The notes beneath the pieces were generated by a model. It was not told the origin of the DNA. It made no database searches and worked only from the letters and a program-made list of their open reading frames with translations. From Brevundimonas terrae (lineage in GTDB: Bacteria; Pseudomonadota; Alphaproteobacteria; Caulobacterales; Caulobacteraceae), in assembly GCF_011761985.1 (NCBI RefSeq), contig NZ_JAASQT010000005.1, forward strand, positions 111,649 to 175,648: DNA of 64,000 nt, read 5' to 3'. A program made the translations under genes and the position numbers. Each line of letters starts with the position of its first letter. The first letter of the stretch is position 1. This document shows positions 57,469-64,000 of the stretch, one piece after another.

Positions 57469-58437
57469 TCAGGCTGGCTCAAACTGCGCGTTATCTAATG
57501 CATTAACCGATTGATGAATCGGTTCAAGCCAACCGTAACGATCCGGCGTGCTGCCATCGAACAATCCGCGGAAAGCCTTGTTGACGGCCTTGGTCACCGG
57601 ACCGGGGCCAGCGGCGCGGGTGGGGATGCCGTCAACCGAGCGGACGGGGGTGATTTCGGCGGCGGTGCCGGTCATGAAGACCTCGTCGGCGACATACAGG
57701 CTTTCGCGGGTCATCGACTGTTCGCGCACCTCATAGCCCAGCCCGCGCGCCAGCTTGATGACGCTGTCGCGGGTGATGCCTTGCAGGATCGAGGACGAGG
57801 ACGGCGGGGTCATCAGCACATGGTCACGCACGACGAACAGGTTCTCGCCCGCGCCTTCGGACAACAGGCCGTCCGCGCCCAGAGCGATGCCTTCGCCATA
57901 GCCGCCCGTGCGGGCCTCGCGACCGATCAGATAGCCGGACAGATAGTTGCCGCCCGCCTTGGCTCCGCTGGGGATGGTGTTGGGCGCAACGCGGTTCCAG
58001 CTGGAGACACAGGCATCGACGCCTTTTTCCAGAGCTTCCTCGCCCAGATAGGCCCCCCACGGGAAGGCGGCGATCATGATGTCGGTCTTGATGGCATCCG
58101 GCGACGGGGTCACGCCCATGCCGCATGCGCCCAAAAAGGCCAGCGGGCGGATATAGGCCGACTTCAGCCCCTCGGAAGCGACGGTGTCGCGGCACGCCTG
58201 AACCAGTTCCTCGACCGAATAGGGCATGGGGAAGTGGTAGATGCGGGCGCTGTCATGCAGACGGCGCACATGGTCGGTCAGGCGAAAACCGCATGGGCCG
58301 TTCGGGGTGTCATAGACGCGGATGCCCTCGAACACCGAGGTGCCGTAGTGAAGCGCGTGGCTCATCACGTGGACGGTGCAGTTTTCCCATGCTGTCAGGT
58401 GTCCATTGAACCAGATTTTTTGGGCCAGCGGCTTCAT
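57469..58437 (-). CDS. ilvE: Branched-chain-amino-acid aminotransferase
   Basis: The 322-residue fold-type IV PLP enzyme performs the last step of Ile, Val and Leu synthesis. The Schiff-base lysine is Lys160 in [10 protein letters not shown], and the cofactor phosphate region is [27 protein letters not shown] is near the N-terminus. It is separated by 95 bp from ilvM and by 4 bp from leuC, linking the ilv and leu halves. The wider upstream gap carries a possible internal promoter (see 58480-58516). Confidence 0.95.
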   Translation of the reverse strand: MKPLAQKIWFNGHLTAWENCTVHVMSHALHYGTSVFEGIRVYDTPNGPCGFRLTDHVRRLHDSARIYHFPMPYSVEELVQACRDTVASEGLKSAYIRPLAFLGACGMGVTPSPDAIKTDIMIAAFPWGAYLGEEALEKGVDACVSSWNRVAPNTIPSGAKAGGNYLSGYLIGREARTGGYGEGIALGADGLLSEGAGENLFVVRDHVLMTPPSSSSILQGITRDSVIKLARGLGYEVREQSMTRESLYVADEVFMTGTAAEITPVRSVDGIPTRAAGPGPVTKAVNKAFRGLFDGSTPDRYGWLEPIHQSVNALDNAQFEPA

Positions 58438-58479
58438 TGTTTCGTCAGTCCAGTCTGCGGCGGGGCCGCGTGTTTAAGG

Positions 58480-58516
58480 GCCGGACGCATCCGGCATACT
58501 TTATAATTATATAGAG
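58480..58516 (-). promoter_or_regulatory. Hairpin and TATAAT-like element in the ilvM-ilvE gap
   Basis: A TATAAT hexamer (minus strand, 58506-58511) lies in an AT-rich patch, followed by the hairpin GCCGGA-TGCG-TCCGGC (58480-58495). No good -35 is seen at the proper spacing. An internal ilvE promoter or processing site is possible, comparable with the known internal ilvE promoter of enteric bacteria. Confidence 0.25.
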
Positions 58517-58532
58517 GGCTCGATATTGGGAC

Positions 58533-58796
58533 TTAGGCGGCGTTGGCCGAAGCGGTGTCCTCGACGCGACGAACCCCGAAAAGGCGGTCGATCTGGCGGC
58601 CCAGATTGTCGACGCAGCGGGTGCCGTCGCGGCTGGCCACATTGAGGGTCAGGGTGCGCCAGTCGCCGCCCATGCCGGTGTGGAAATCCGTCATGCTCAT
58701 GCCGTGGATTTCAAACCCGCGACGCTCCACCAGACCGATCAGGCGCTGAAGCGAACCGTCGGCACGGTCGATCTGGATGTGGATCATGTTGCTCAT
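58533..58796 (-). CDS. ilvM: Acetolactate synthase small subunit, short IlvM type
   Basis: The 87-residue protein is a single ACT domain: IHIQIDRADGSLQRLIGLVERRGFEIHGMSM. Length equals that of enteric IlvM, whereas IlvN/IlvH subunits have a second domain and run to about 160-185 residues. It stimulates and stabilises the catalytic subunit, and in enterics IlvM-type enzymes are not valine-sensitive. It overlaps the ilvG stop by 4 nt (ATGA). This is unusual in an alphaproteobacterium; see finding. Confidence 0.85.
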   Translation of the reverse strand: MSNMIHIQIDRADGSLQRLIGLVERRGFEIHGMSMTDFHTGMGGDWRTLTLNVASRDGTRCVDNLGRQIDRLFGVRRVEDTASANAA

Positions 58797-60502
58797 CGCG
58801 AGCCCTCCATCATTTCAGAGTTGTTCTTGCCCGGCGGCACCAGCGGCCAGACATTGTCCTCGGGGTTGATAATGACGTGCGCCAGAATGGGGCCGTCGGT
58901 TTCCAGCAGGCGTTTCAGGCCGTCCGTGACCTGATCCTTGTGGTCGATACGGAAGGCTTCGATGCCGAAGGCCTCGGCCACCTTTACGAAGTCGGGATTG
59001 TCGGACAGGTCGATCTCAGAGAAGTTCCGCTCGAAGAAGAACTCCTGCCACTGGCGCACCATGCCCAGACGCGAATTGTCCAACAGCACGATCTTCAGCG
59101 GAATCTTGAAGCGGTTGACCGTGGCCAGTTCCTGAATGTTCATCATCACCCCGCCGTCGCCGGTGATGGTGACAACGCAGGCATCGGGATCGGCCAGCTT
59201 GGCCCCGATACCGGCAGGCAGGCCAAAGCCCATCGCCCCCAGACCACCCGAGGTGATGTGGGCTTGCGGGCGCGAGAACGCGCAATGCTGGGCGACCCAC
59301 ATCTGGTGCTGACCGACATCGCAGGCGGCGATGAAGGATGGTCCTGCCATTTCGGACAGTTGGTACAGCAGGGCGGGGGCGAAAACGCCGTCACCCGGTG
59401 CATTATAATCAACCGCACACTGCGCCATCTGGGCGCGGCACTGGTCGGACCAGTCGCGCACATTAATAGTGTCACCTGCCGCCAGTTCGCGGTTCAGGGC
59501 TTCCAGATTGGGTTTCAGGTCACCAACGACCGGAACAGCCACCGCACGCAGCTTGCCGATTTCAGATGCATCGACATCGAAATGGATCACACCGGCATTG
59601 GGTGCGAACTCGGCCAGCTTGCCGGTGGCGCGGTCATCGAAACGGGCGCCGACAACGATCAGCAGGTCGGACGCCTGAACCGCATCATTGGCGGCACGCG
59701 TGCCGTGCATACCCAGCATGCCCAGATAATTATCCTGCCCCGTCGGGATGGTGCCCAAGGCGTTCAGGGTCGAGACCTGCGGAATGCCGGTCATGGCCGC
59801 GAATTCGCGCACGGTTTCGACCGCGCCCGAGATCTTGGCACCGCCCCCTATATATATAATGGGGCGCTTGGCCGAACGGATGGCATCGGCAGCGGCCCTG
59901 ATCGAGGCGCTGTCGGCGATGGCATTGTCGTTCGGCAGATGGAAGGCGCGGGTTTCAGCCGTCGTCTGGAACTGGATGTCCTTGGGCAGGTCGATCAGGA
60001 CCGGCCCCGGACGACCCGAGCGCGCAATATGGAAGGCTTCCTCGATGATGGCCGGAATGTCGGCGGCATCGCGCACCAAATAGGAGTGCTTCACCAGAGG
60101 CATGGTCACGCCCATGATGTCGACTTCCTGAAAGGCATCGGTGCCCATGACGCCTTGGGCGACATTGCCGGTGATGCAGACCATGGGAACCGAATCCAGC
60201 ATGGCATTGGCAATGCCGGTGACCAGATTGGTGGCCCCCGGGCCGGACGTGGCCATGCAGACGCCGACCTTGCCCGATGTACGGGCATAGGCATCGGCGG
60301 CAAAGGCAGCGCCCTGCTCGTGGCGGCACAGATAGTGACGCACGCCCGATCCGGCGATGGCATCATAGATCGGCATGATGGCCCCGCCCGGATAGCCGAA
60401 CACCACATCCACGCCCATCCGCTCCAGAGTGGAGACGACGAGGCTGGCACCGGTTTGGGCGGTGGTCTCGTGGGCGGGCATTTGAATGGTGGAAACGGTC
60501 AT
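58793..60502 (-). CDS. ilvG: Acetolactate synthase large subunit (IlvG type)
   Basis: The 569-residue ThDP and FAD enzyme condenses pyruvate with pyruvate or 2-oxobutyrate. The catalytic Glu is in LCRHEQGAAFAADAYART. FGYPGGAIMPIYD and the ThDP-metal motif ITGDGGVMMNIQELATVNRFKIP are clear. Either ilvB or ilvG naming fits; I use ilvG because of the partnered IlvM-type subunit. It is 26 bp downstream of ilvC. Confidence 0.93.
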   Translation of the reverse strand: MTVSTIQMPAHETTAQTGASLVVSTLERMGVDVVFGYPGGAIMPIYDAIAGSGVRHYLCRHEQGAAFAADAYARTSGKVGVCMATSGPGATNLVTGIANAMLDSVPMVCITGNVAQGVMGTDAFQEVDIMGVTMPLVKHSYLVRDAADIPAIIEEAFHIARSGRPGPVLIDLPKDIQFQTTAETRAFHLPNDNAIADSASIRAAADAIRSAKRPIIYIGGGAKISGAVETVREFAAMTGIPQVSTLNALGTIPTGQDNYLGMLGMHGTRAANDAVQASDLLIVVGARFDDRATGKLAEFAPNAGVIHFDVDASEIGKLRAVAVPVVGDLKPNLEALNRELAAGDTINVRDWSDQCRAQMAQCAVDYNAPGDGVFAPALLYQLSEMAGPSFIAACDVGQHQMWVAQHCAFSRPQAHITSGGLGAMGFGLPAGIGAKLADPDACVVTITGDGGVMMNIQELATVNRFKIPLKIVLLDNSRLGMVRQWQEFFFERNFSEIDLSDNPDFVKVAEAFGIEAFRIDHKDQVTDGLKRLLETDGPILAHVIINPEDNVWPLVPPGKNNSEMMEGSR

Positions 60503-60528
60503 CTGGGCGGGGTCCGTGGGGGAAGCGC

Positions 60529-61542
60529 TTAGGCAGCTTTGGGTTTGGAAGCCTGCAACCAGGCCATACGATCACGCAGACGGGCACCGACCTCTTCGAT
60601 CTGGGTGTCGCGGTCTTTCTGCATCAGGGCTTCGTATTCGGGCTTGCCCTGCTCGTTCTCTTCGATCCAGCGACGGGCAAACTCGCCCGACTGGATGTCG
60701 TTCAGAACGTCCTTCATGCGATCGGCCGTCTCGTCATTGACGACGCGCGGACCGGATACCAGAGCGCCCCATTTGGCGGTCTCGGAGATGAAGTGGTGCA
60801 TCTTGGAAATGCCGCCCTCGTAGAACAGGTCCACGATCAGCTTCAGCTCGTGCAGGCATTCGAAATAGGCGATCTCGGGCTGGTAGCCCGCATCAACCAG
60901 AGTGTTGAAGCCACGGATAACCAGTTCCTTGGCCCCGCCGCACAGGACGGCCTGTTCACCGAACAGATCGGTTTCGGTTTCTTCGCGGAAGGTGGTTTCC
61001 AAGAGGCCGCCGGTCGCACCGCCATTGCCCTTGGCATAGCCCATGGCACGGTCACGGGCCTTGCCGGTGACGTCTTTTTCGATGGCGAACAGTGACGGCA
61101 CACCGCGACCGCGCTGGAACTCGCGGCGGACCAGATCACCCGGACCCTTGGGCGCAACCAGAATGACATCCATGTCGTCACGCGGGGTGATGCGCCCATA
61201 GATGATCGAGAAGCCGTGCGCGAACAGCAGGGCCGAGCCCTTCTTGGCGTTCGGTTCGATGATGTCTTTATAGACCTCGGCCTGAACCATGTCGGGCGTC
61301 AGGATGGCGATGATGTCCGCATCCTTGACGGCGTCGGCGGGTTCGGCAGTCGCCAGACCGTCTTCGGTGGCGTGCTTCCAGCCGGTGCCGCCGTGGCGAA
61401 CACCGACAATCACGTCATGGCCGGAGTCTTTCAGGTTCTGGGCATGGGCGCGACCTTGCGAGCCATAGCCGATGATGGCGATCTTCTCGCCGGCGATAGC
61501 GCCCGGCTTGATGTCTTCGTTGGTGTAGATGGTGATGGCCAT
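60529..61542 (-). CDS. ilvC: Ketol-acid reductoisomerase
   Basis: The 337-residue class I KARI uses NADPH to isomerise and reduce acetolactate and acetohydroxybutyrate. The N-terminal NADP motif is [15 protein letters not shown], and the knotted C-terminal domain has metal-site residues in [23 protein letters not shown] helices. ATG 61542 follows the ilvD stop by 3 bp. It has the short-form class I length, unlike the long enteric class II KARI, even though the neighbouring ilvG/ilvM are enteric-like. Confidence 0.96.
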   Translation of the reverse strand: MAITIYTNEDIKPGAIAGEKIAIIGYGSQGRAHAQNLKDSGHDVIVGVRHGGTGWKHATEDGLATAEPADAVKDADIIAILTPDMVQAEVYKDIIEPNAKKGSALLFAHGFSIIYGRITPRDDMDVILVAPKGPGDLVRREFQRGRGVPSLFAIEKDVTGKARDRAMGYAKGNGGATGGLLETTFREETETDLFGEQAVLCGGAKELVIRGFNTLVDAGYQPEIAYFECLHELKLIVDLFYEGGISKMHHFISETAKWGALVSGPRVVNDETADRMKDVLNDIQSGEFARRWIEENEQGKPEYEALMQKDRDTQIEEVGARLRDRMAWLQASKPKAA

Positions 61543-61545
61543 GGT

Positions 61546-63297
61546 TCAGGCGTCCTCGGAAACGGGCTGGGTAGCGGCAGTGGTTTGATAGCGATCCGGC
61601 GTCTGGGCCGGAGGCGGGTTCGGGATGGTCACGGCACCCTGCGAAGCCGAAGCGACGCTGGCGCGGTATTTGGCAAAGACGCCACGGGCCTCGCGCAGTT
61701 CACGCAGAGTGAAGGCGGCGCGGCGCGCGGTCAGATCGGCATCGGTGTCGATGCGGCGATTGGGAACGTCGATGGTGATGGTGTCGCCGGTCTCGACCAG
61801 AGCGATGGGGCCACCGACAGCGGCCTCGGGCGAAACGTGTCCGGCCACAAAGCCATAGGACGCCCCCGAGAAACGACCATCGGTCAACAGGGCGACATTC
61901 TCGACCTTGCGACCCTTCAGGGCGGCGGTGATCTGCAGCATCTCGCGCATACCGGGACCACCCTTGGGGCCTTCGTAGCGGATGATGATGACATCGCCTT
62001 CGCCCGCCTCGCCCGACTGGACGGCGGCAAAGGCGTCTTCCTCGCAGTCATAGACCTTGGCCGGACCGGTAAAGCGATCGACCTTGTGGCCGGTCAGCTT
62101 GATGATCGCGCCCTCGGGGGCGACATTGCCATAGATGACTGCATAGGAGCCGCGCGCCATGACAGGCGCATCGACGGTGGTGACGACCTGTTGGCCGGGG
62201 GCTTCCTCGGCCTTGGCGGCTTCTGCAAACAGGCTCTCCCCCGAAACGGTCGGGGTGTTCACGATCTTGCCCGCTTCGGCCAGACGCTTGGCCACCAAAC
62301 GCGTGCCACCGGCGACATACAGGTGCGAGGCCAGAAAACGTCCACCCGGTTTCAGGTCACAGATGACCGGAGCCTCGACACAGGCCTGATGGCAGTCCTC
62401 GATACCGAAATCGATACCGGCCTCGGCGGCAATGGCGGTCAGGTGCATGACGGCATTGGTCGAGCCACCGGAGGCCGAACAGGCAATGGCGGCATTCTTC
62501 AAGCTGGCACGGGTGATGTATTTGCGGGCGTTGTCACCGGCAAAGACGCGCTCGACCGCCAACTGGCCACAGCGGAAACCTTCGGCGGCCTTGTCCGGAT
62601 CGACGGCGGGAACGTCATTGGCCCCCATGGGCGAGATGCCCATCATCGACAGGGCCATGGCCATGGTGTTGGCAGTGAACTGGCCACCACAGGCACCGGC
62701 CCCCGGACAGACGGCGCTCTCGACTTTTTTCAGGCCCGCATCATCCAGCGTTCCGGCACCGTGGGCACCGATGGCCTCGAAGACCTCCTGAACCGAGACT
62801 TCCTGACCGTCGATACGGCCAGGCATGATGGTGCCGCCGTAATAGACCAGTCCAGGGATATCCAGACGGGCCAGAGCCATTGCCGCAGCGGGGATGGTCT
62901 TGTCGCAGCCAACAATGCAGATGACGCCATCCAACTGGTGCCCCTCGATGGCCAGTTCGATGGAATCGGCGACCACTTCACGGCTGATCAGCGAAGCCTT
63001 CATGCCCGCTGTGCCCATCGAGATACCGTCGGTGACGACGATGGTGTTGAAATCGACCGGCCAGCCACCGGCAGCTGTAACACCTGCACGAACATCCTTG
63101 GCCAGACGGTCCAGATGCATGTTGCACGGCGTAACCGTGGACCAGGTGTTCACGATCCCGATCATCGGCTTTTTGAAATCGGCATCCTGCATACCGGCGG
63201 CCCGCAGATAGGAGCGGGCGGCGGCACGGCTTGACCCTTCAGTGACATGGGCACTGCGGGCATTGGCGGGATTTTTCGGATCGGGGCGGTCGGACAT
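61546..63297 (-). CDS. ilvD: Dihydroxy-acid dehydratase
   Basis: The 583-residue Fe-S dehydratase of the IlvD/Edd family has cluster cysteines in IVNTWSTVTPCNMHL, IVGCDKTIPAA and CPGAGACGGQFTANTM. It converts dihydroxy acids to 2-keto acids before the transaminase. ATG 63297 has no evident Shine-Dalgarno upstream. It is the first structural gene of the operon and sits 115 bp after the leader peptide stop and 55 bp after the terminator hairpin. Confidence 0.95.
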   Translation of the reverse strand: MSDRPDPKNPANARSAHVTEGSSRAAARSYLRAAGMQDADFKKPMIGIVNTWSTVTPCNMHLDRLAKDVRAGVTAAGGWPVDFNTIVVTDGISMGTAGMKASLISREVVADSIELAIEGHQLDGVICIVGCDKTIPAAAMALARLDIPGLVYYGGTIMPGRIDGQEVSVQEVFEAIGAHGAGTLDDAGLKKVESAVCPGAGACGGQFTANTMAMALSMMGISPMGANDVPAVDPDKAAEGFRCGQLAVERVFAGDNARKYITRASLKNAAIACSASGGSTNAVMHLTAIAAEAGIDFGIEDCHQACVEAPVICDLKPGGRFLASHLYVAGGTRLVAKRLAEAGKIVNTPTVSGESLFAEAAKAEEAPGQQVVTTVDAPVMARGSYAVIYGNVAPEGAIIKLTGHKVDRFTGPAKVYDCEEDAFAAVQSGEAGEGDVIIIRYEGPKGGPGMREMLQITAALKGRKVENVALLTDGRFSGASYGFVAGHVSPEAAVGGPIALVETGDTITIDVPNRRIDTDADLTARRAAFTLRELREARGVFAKYRASVASASQGAVTIPNPPPAQTPDRYQTTAATQPVSEDA

Positions 63298-63352
63298 TGT
63301 GTTTTGTGGGTTCTGGTCGCTTGCGAGGAGAGGCGGGATTGGAAACGAGCAT

Positions 63353-63386
63353 GAAAAAACCCCGCTTCCAGATGGAGAGCGGGGTG
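63353..63386 (-). terminator. Attenuator (intrinsic terminator) of the ilv-leu operon
   Basis: ACCCCGCT and AGCGGGGT form an 8-bp GC-rich stem around an 11-nt loop, followed by a T-run on the minus strand, 55 bp before ilvD. Read upstream, its 5' arm (CCACCCCGCTC, 63377-63387) can pair instead with GAGCGGCGTGG (63428-63438) at 10 of 11 positions, excluding the terminator. Confidence 0.88.
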
Positions 63387-63412
63387 GTGCAGTTCTGACG
63401 GGTTTTCTTATG

Positions 63413-63547
63413 TCAGGTTACAGGCATCCACGCCGCTCGTCGGAGCGGGGTAATAAGTACCGATACGAGGAGCACGCGAACGAACGAGCGCACGGTCGAT
63501 TCCGTGGCGGTCGTTGCAGTCATCGCGATGTGTGAAGCCGTGCTCAC
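63413..63547 (-). CDS. ilv operon leader peptide
   Basis: This short ORF is not normally annotated. From GTG 63547 it has 44 codons with GAGG 8 nt upstream; from ATG 63523 it has 36. The core reads VRVLLVSVLITPLRRAAW; eight of the ten residues from Val15 to Ile24 (ATG numbering) are Val, Leu or Ile, and the N-terminus is Thr-rich. The general style recalls enteric IlvL. The peptide has no job of its own: stalling at those codons during branched-chain amino acid shortage lets the transcript evade the terminator at 63353-63386. Confidence 0.85.
   Translation of the reverse strand: MSTASHIAMTATTATESTVRSFVRVLLVSVLITPLRRAAWMPVT
63428..63451 (-). promoter_or_regulatory. Segments 1 and 2 of the ilv attenuator
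   Basis: Segment 1 (ACCCCGCTC, 63443-63451) lies directly after the Val/Leu/Ile codons, within the leader ORF. Segment 2 (GAGCGGCGTGG, 63428-63438) follows four bases on. They form a six-pair hairpin, CCGCTC/GAGCGG. Segment 2 is equally complementary to segment 3 at 63377-63387, because segments 1 and 3 repeat the same CCCCGCTC word. Confidence 0.8.
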
Positions 63548-63576
63548 AGGGGCTACCTCGTTAGTTGGTGAACGGG

Positions 63577-63605
63577 TTTATGCCGAACGCCGTGCTGCAT
63601 TGCAA
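63577..63605 (-). promoter_or_regulatory. Candidate ilv operon promoter
   Basis: TTGCAA (63600-63605) and CATAAA (63577-63582) are spaced 17 bp. This predicts initiation near 63570, about 23 nt before the leader start. A second candidate, TTGAGC-N17-TACATA (63721-63749), would give a leader about 165 nt longer. Confidence 0.45.
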
Positions 63606-63608
63606 CCG

Positions 63609-63639
63609 TGCATCTGCGCACTTGTGCAAAAAAGATGCA
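63609..63639. promoter_or_regulatory. Inverted repeat immediately upstream of the ilv -35
   Basis: TGCATCT and AGATGCA are exact 7-bp arms separated by 17 bp, ending 4 bp before the -35 hexamer. The interior contains a further GCAC/GTGC dyad. The position suits an activator site. Confidence 0.4.
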
Positions 63640-63826
63640 AACATGCGCCATTTTGCGAGAAAAGAGGGCCATTCATGATGGTCGACTGGCTGTCATGGGG
63701 TGTAAATATGCGCCCCTATATATGTAGAGGTGCAGTGCTGTGCGCTCAAAGCATTGCAGATGGAGCGGCAATCCGGCTGAGTGATCGCTGATCTGTCGGA
63801 TAAATGGCACTTTTTTGAAATAATGG

Positions 63827-63855
63827 TTGCCCTCGGAAGGGGGCGGACCTATACA
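63827..63855 (+). promoter_or_regulatory. Strong plus-strand promoter, possibly of a stable-RNA operon
   Basis: TTGCCC (63827-63832), a 17-bp G-rich spacer and TATACA (63850-63855) are followed by a GC-rich discriminator (CCGCT). A second TTGACA hexamer lies at 63989-63994, where the -10 would fall beyond the edge. Tandem promoters with GC-rich discriminators and about 150 nt of non-coding leader are usual for rRNA operons, but the target is outside the window. Confidence 0.5.
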
Positions 63856-64000
63856 CCGCTTCCTCGGCGGCGGGCGGTTCTTCGGAGCGGTTCGGCGGCG
63901 GGGTTAGCCTTCTGGATGCTACTGTGTATCTGGATTTTCAGGGGTTTGGTTCTTCGGGATCGGTTCTGAGAAAGATCGAAAGGTCGGGTTGACAGGGAAG

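Larger units (their letters stand above)
63548..64000. other. 453-bp intergenic region at the right edge
   Basis: There is no believable coding sequence; the open frames here have poor composition and no ribosome site. The left half holds the ilv promoter candidates. The right half holds plus-strand promoter-like elements leading out of the window. No tRNA or rRNA sequence is visible within it. Confidence 0.6.

Noticed and set aside
57505..57530. Perfect hairpin AACCGATT/AATCGGTT near the ilvE-leuC junction
   Set aside because: It lies inside ilvE coding sequence (codons around EPIHQSVN) with no U-tail; probably a coincidence of codon use.
61216..63234. A 672-codon plus-strand frame over ilvC/ilvD
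   Set aside because: Shadow frame rich in Gly, Asp and His; ilvC and ilvD are secure on the minus strand.
63504..63791. Plus-strand frames between the ilv leader and the right edge
   Set aside because: Poor codon composition, rich in Cys and Met, no ribosome site, and they overlap the leader and promoter elements.

Overview
The window is a high-GC, gene-dense chromosomal segment of an alphaproteobacterium, most likely a member of the Caulobacteraceae. The main evidence is a recognisable chpT (the histidine phosphotransferase of the CckA-ChpT-CtrA cell-cycle relay) in an operon with a single-domain response regulator and a CheR-like protein. Other support is the alphaproteobacterial SOS box (GTTC-N7-GTTC) at recA, the recA/alaS/icd neighbourhood and a TonB receptor. 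The genus cannot be fixed from the window. I found no rRNA or tRNA gene, CRISPR array, insertion sequence or prophage. Almost all the sequence is housekeeping coding DNA.

Layout. 1-4.1 kb: a cut-off LysR regulator diverges from a glutathione-dependent formaldehyde detoxification operon (frmA, a VOC protein, a lipoprotein, fghA, a small ORF). 4.2-7.9 kb: two tandem exported DUF885 metallopeptidase-like proteins. 8-11 kb: a secreted DUF4189/DUF1176 pair, then icd. 11.2-16.1 kb: alaS, rraA, a small AT-rich secreted protein and SOS-controlled recA. 16.3-25.6 kb: a GNAT-nitrilase fusion, a nucleotide-sugar epimerase, a methyltransferase, an M28 peptidase, a TonB receptor and a Tat-exported metallophosphoesterase. 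25.6-27.6 kb: the chpT operon. 27.7-31.9 kb: cysQ, then the run map-radC-GNAT-bolA-AKR-like. 32.3-36.1 kb: a FadL-type porin, an RhlE-type helicase and a DUF1345 membrane protein. 36.2-44.9 kb: gltD-gltB and a membrane PQQ glucose dehydrogenase. 45-47.5 kb: proB-proA. 47.6-54.3 kb: a complete RND efflux operon with a divergent TetR gene. 54.4-63.5 kb: the operon ilvD-ilvC-ilvG-ilvM-ilvE-leuC-leuD-leuB.

The most informative unlisted element lies upstream of ilvD. A short ORF of 36-44 codons encodes a leader peptide with eight branched-chain residues in ten codons. Four RNA segments that can pair in mutually exclusive ways follow, ending in a U-tailed terminator. This is a classical ribosome-mediated attenuator, here heading a fused eight-gene isoleucine/valine/leucine operon. 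The operon uses a short, enteric-type (IlvG/IlvM-like) acetolactate synthase. Just beyond it, strong promoter-like elements with a GC-rich discriminator point out of the window and may drive a stable-RNA operon.

Other points worth attention: the chpT-operon response regulator appears to start at a CTG codon; an aldo/keto reductase-like protein coupled to bolA has lost three of four catalytic residues; a near-perfect 22-bp palindrome sits between the TetR gene and the RND operon; and several start regions lie in perfect inverted repeats.
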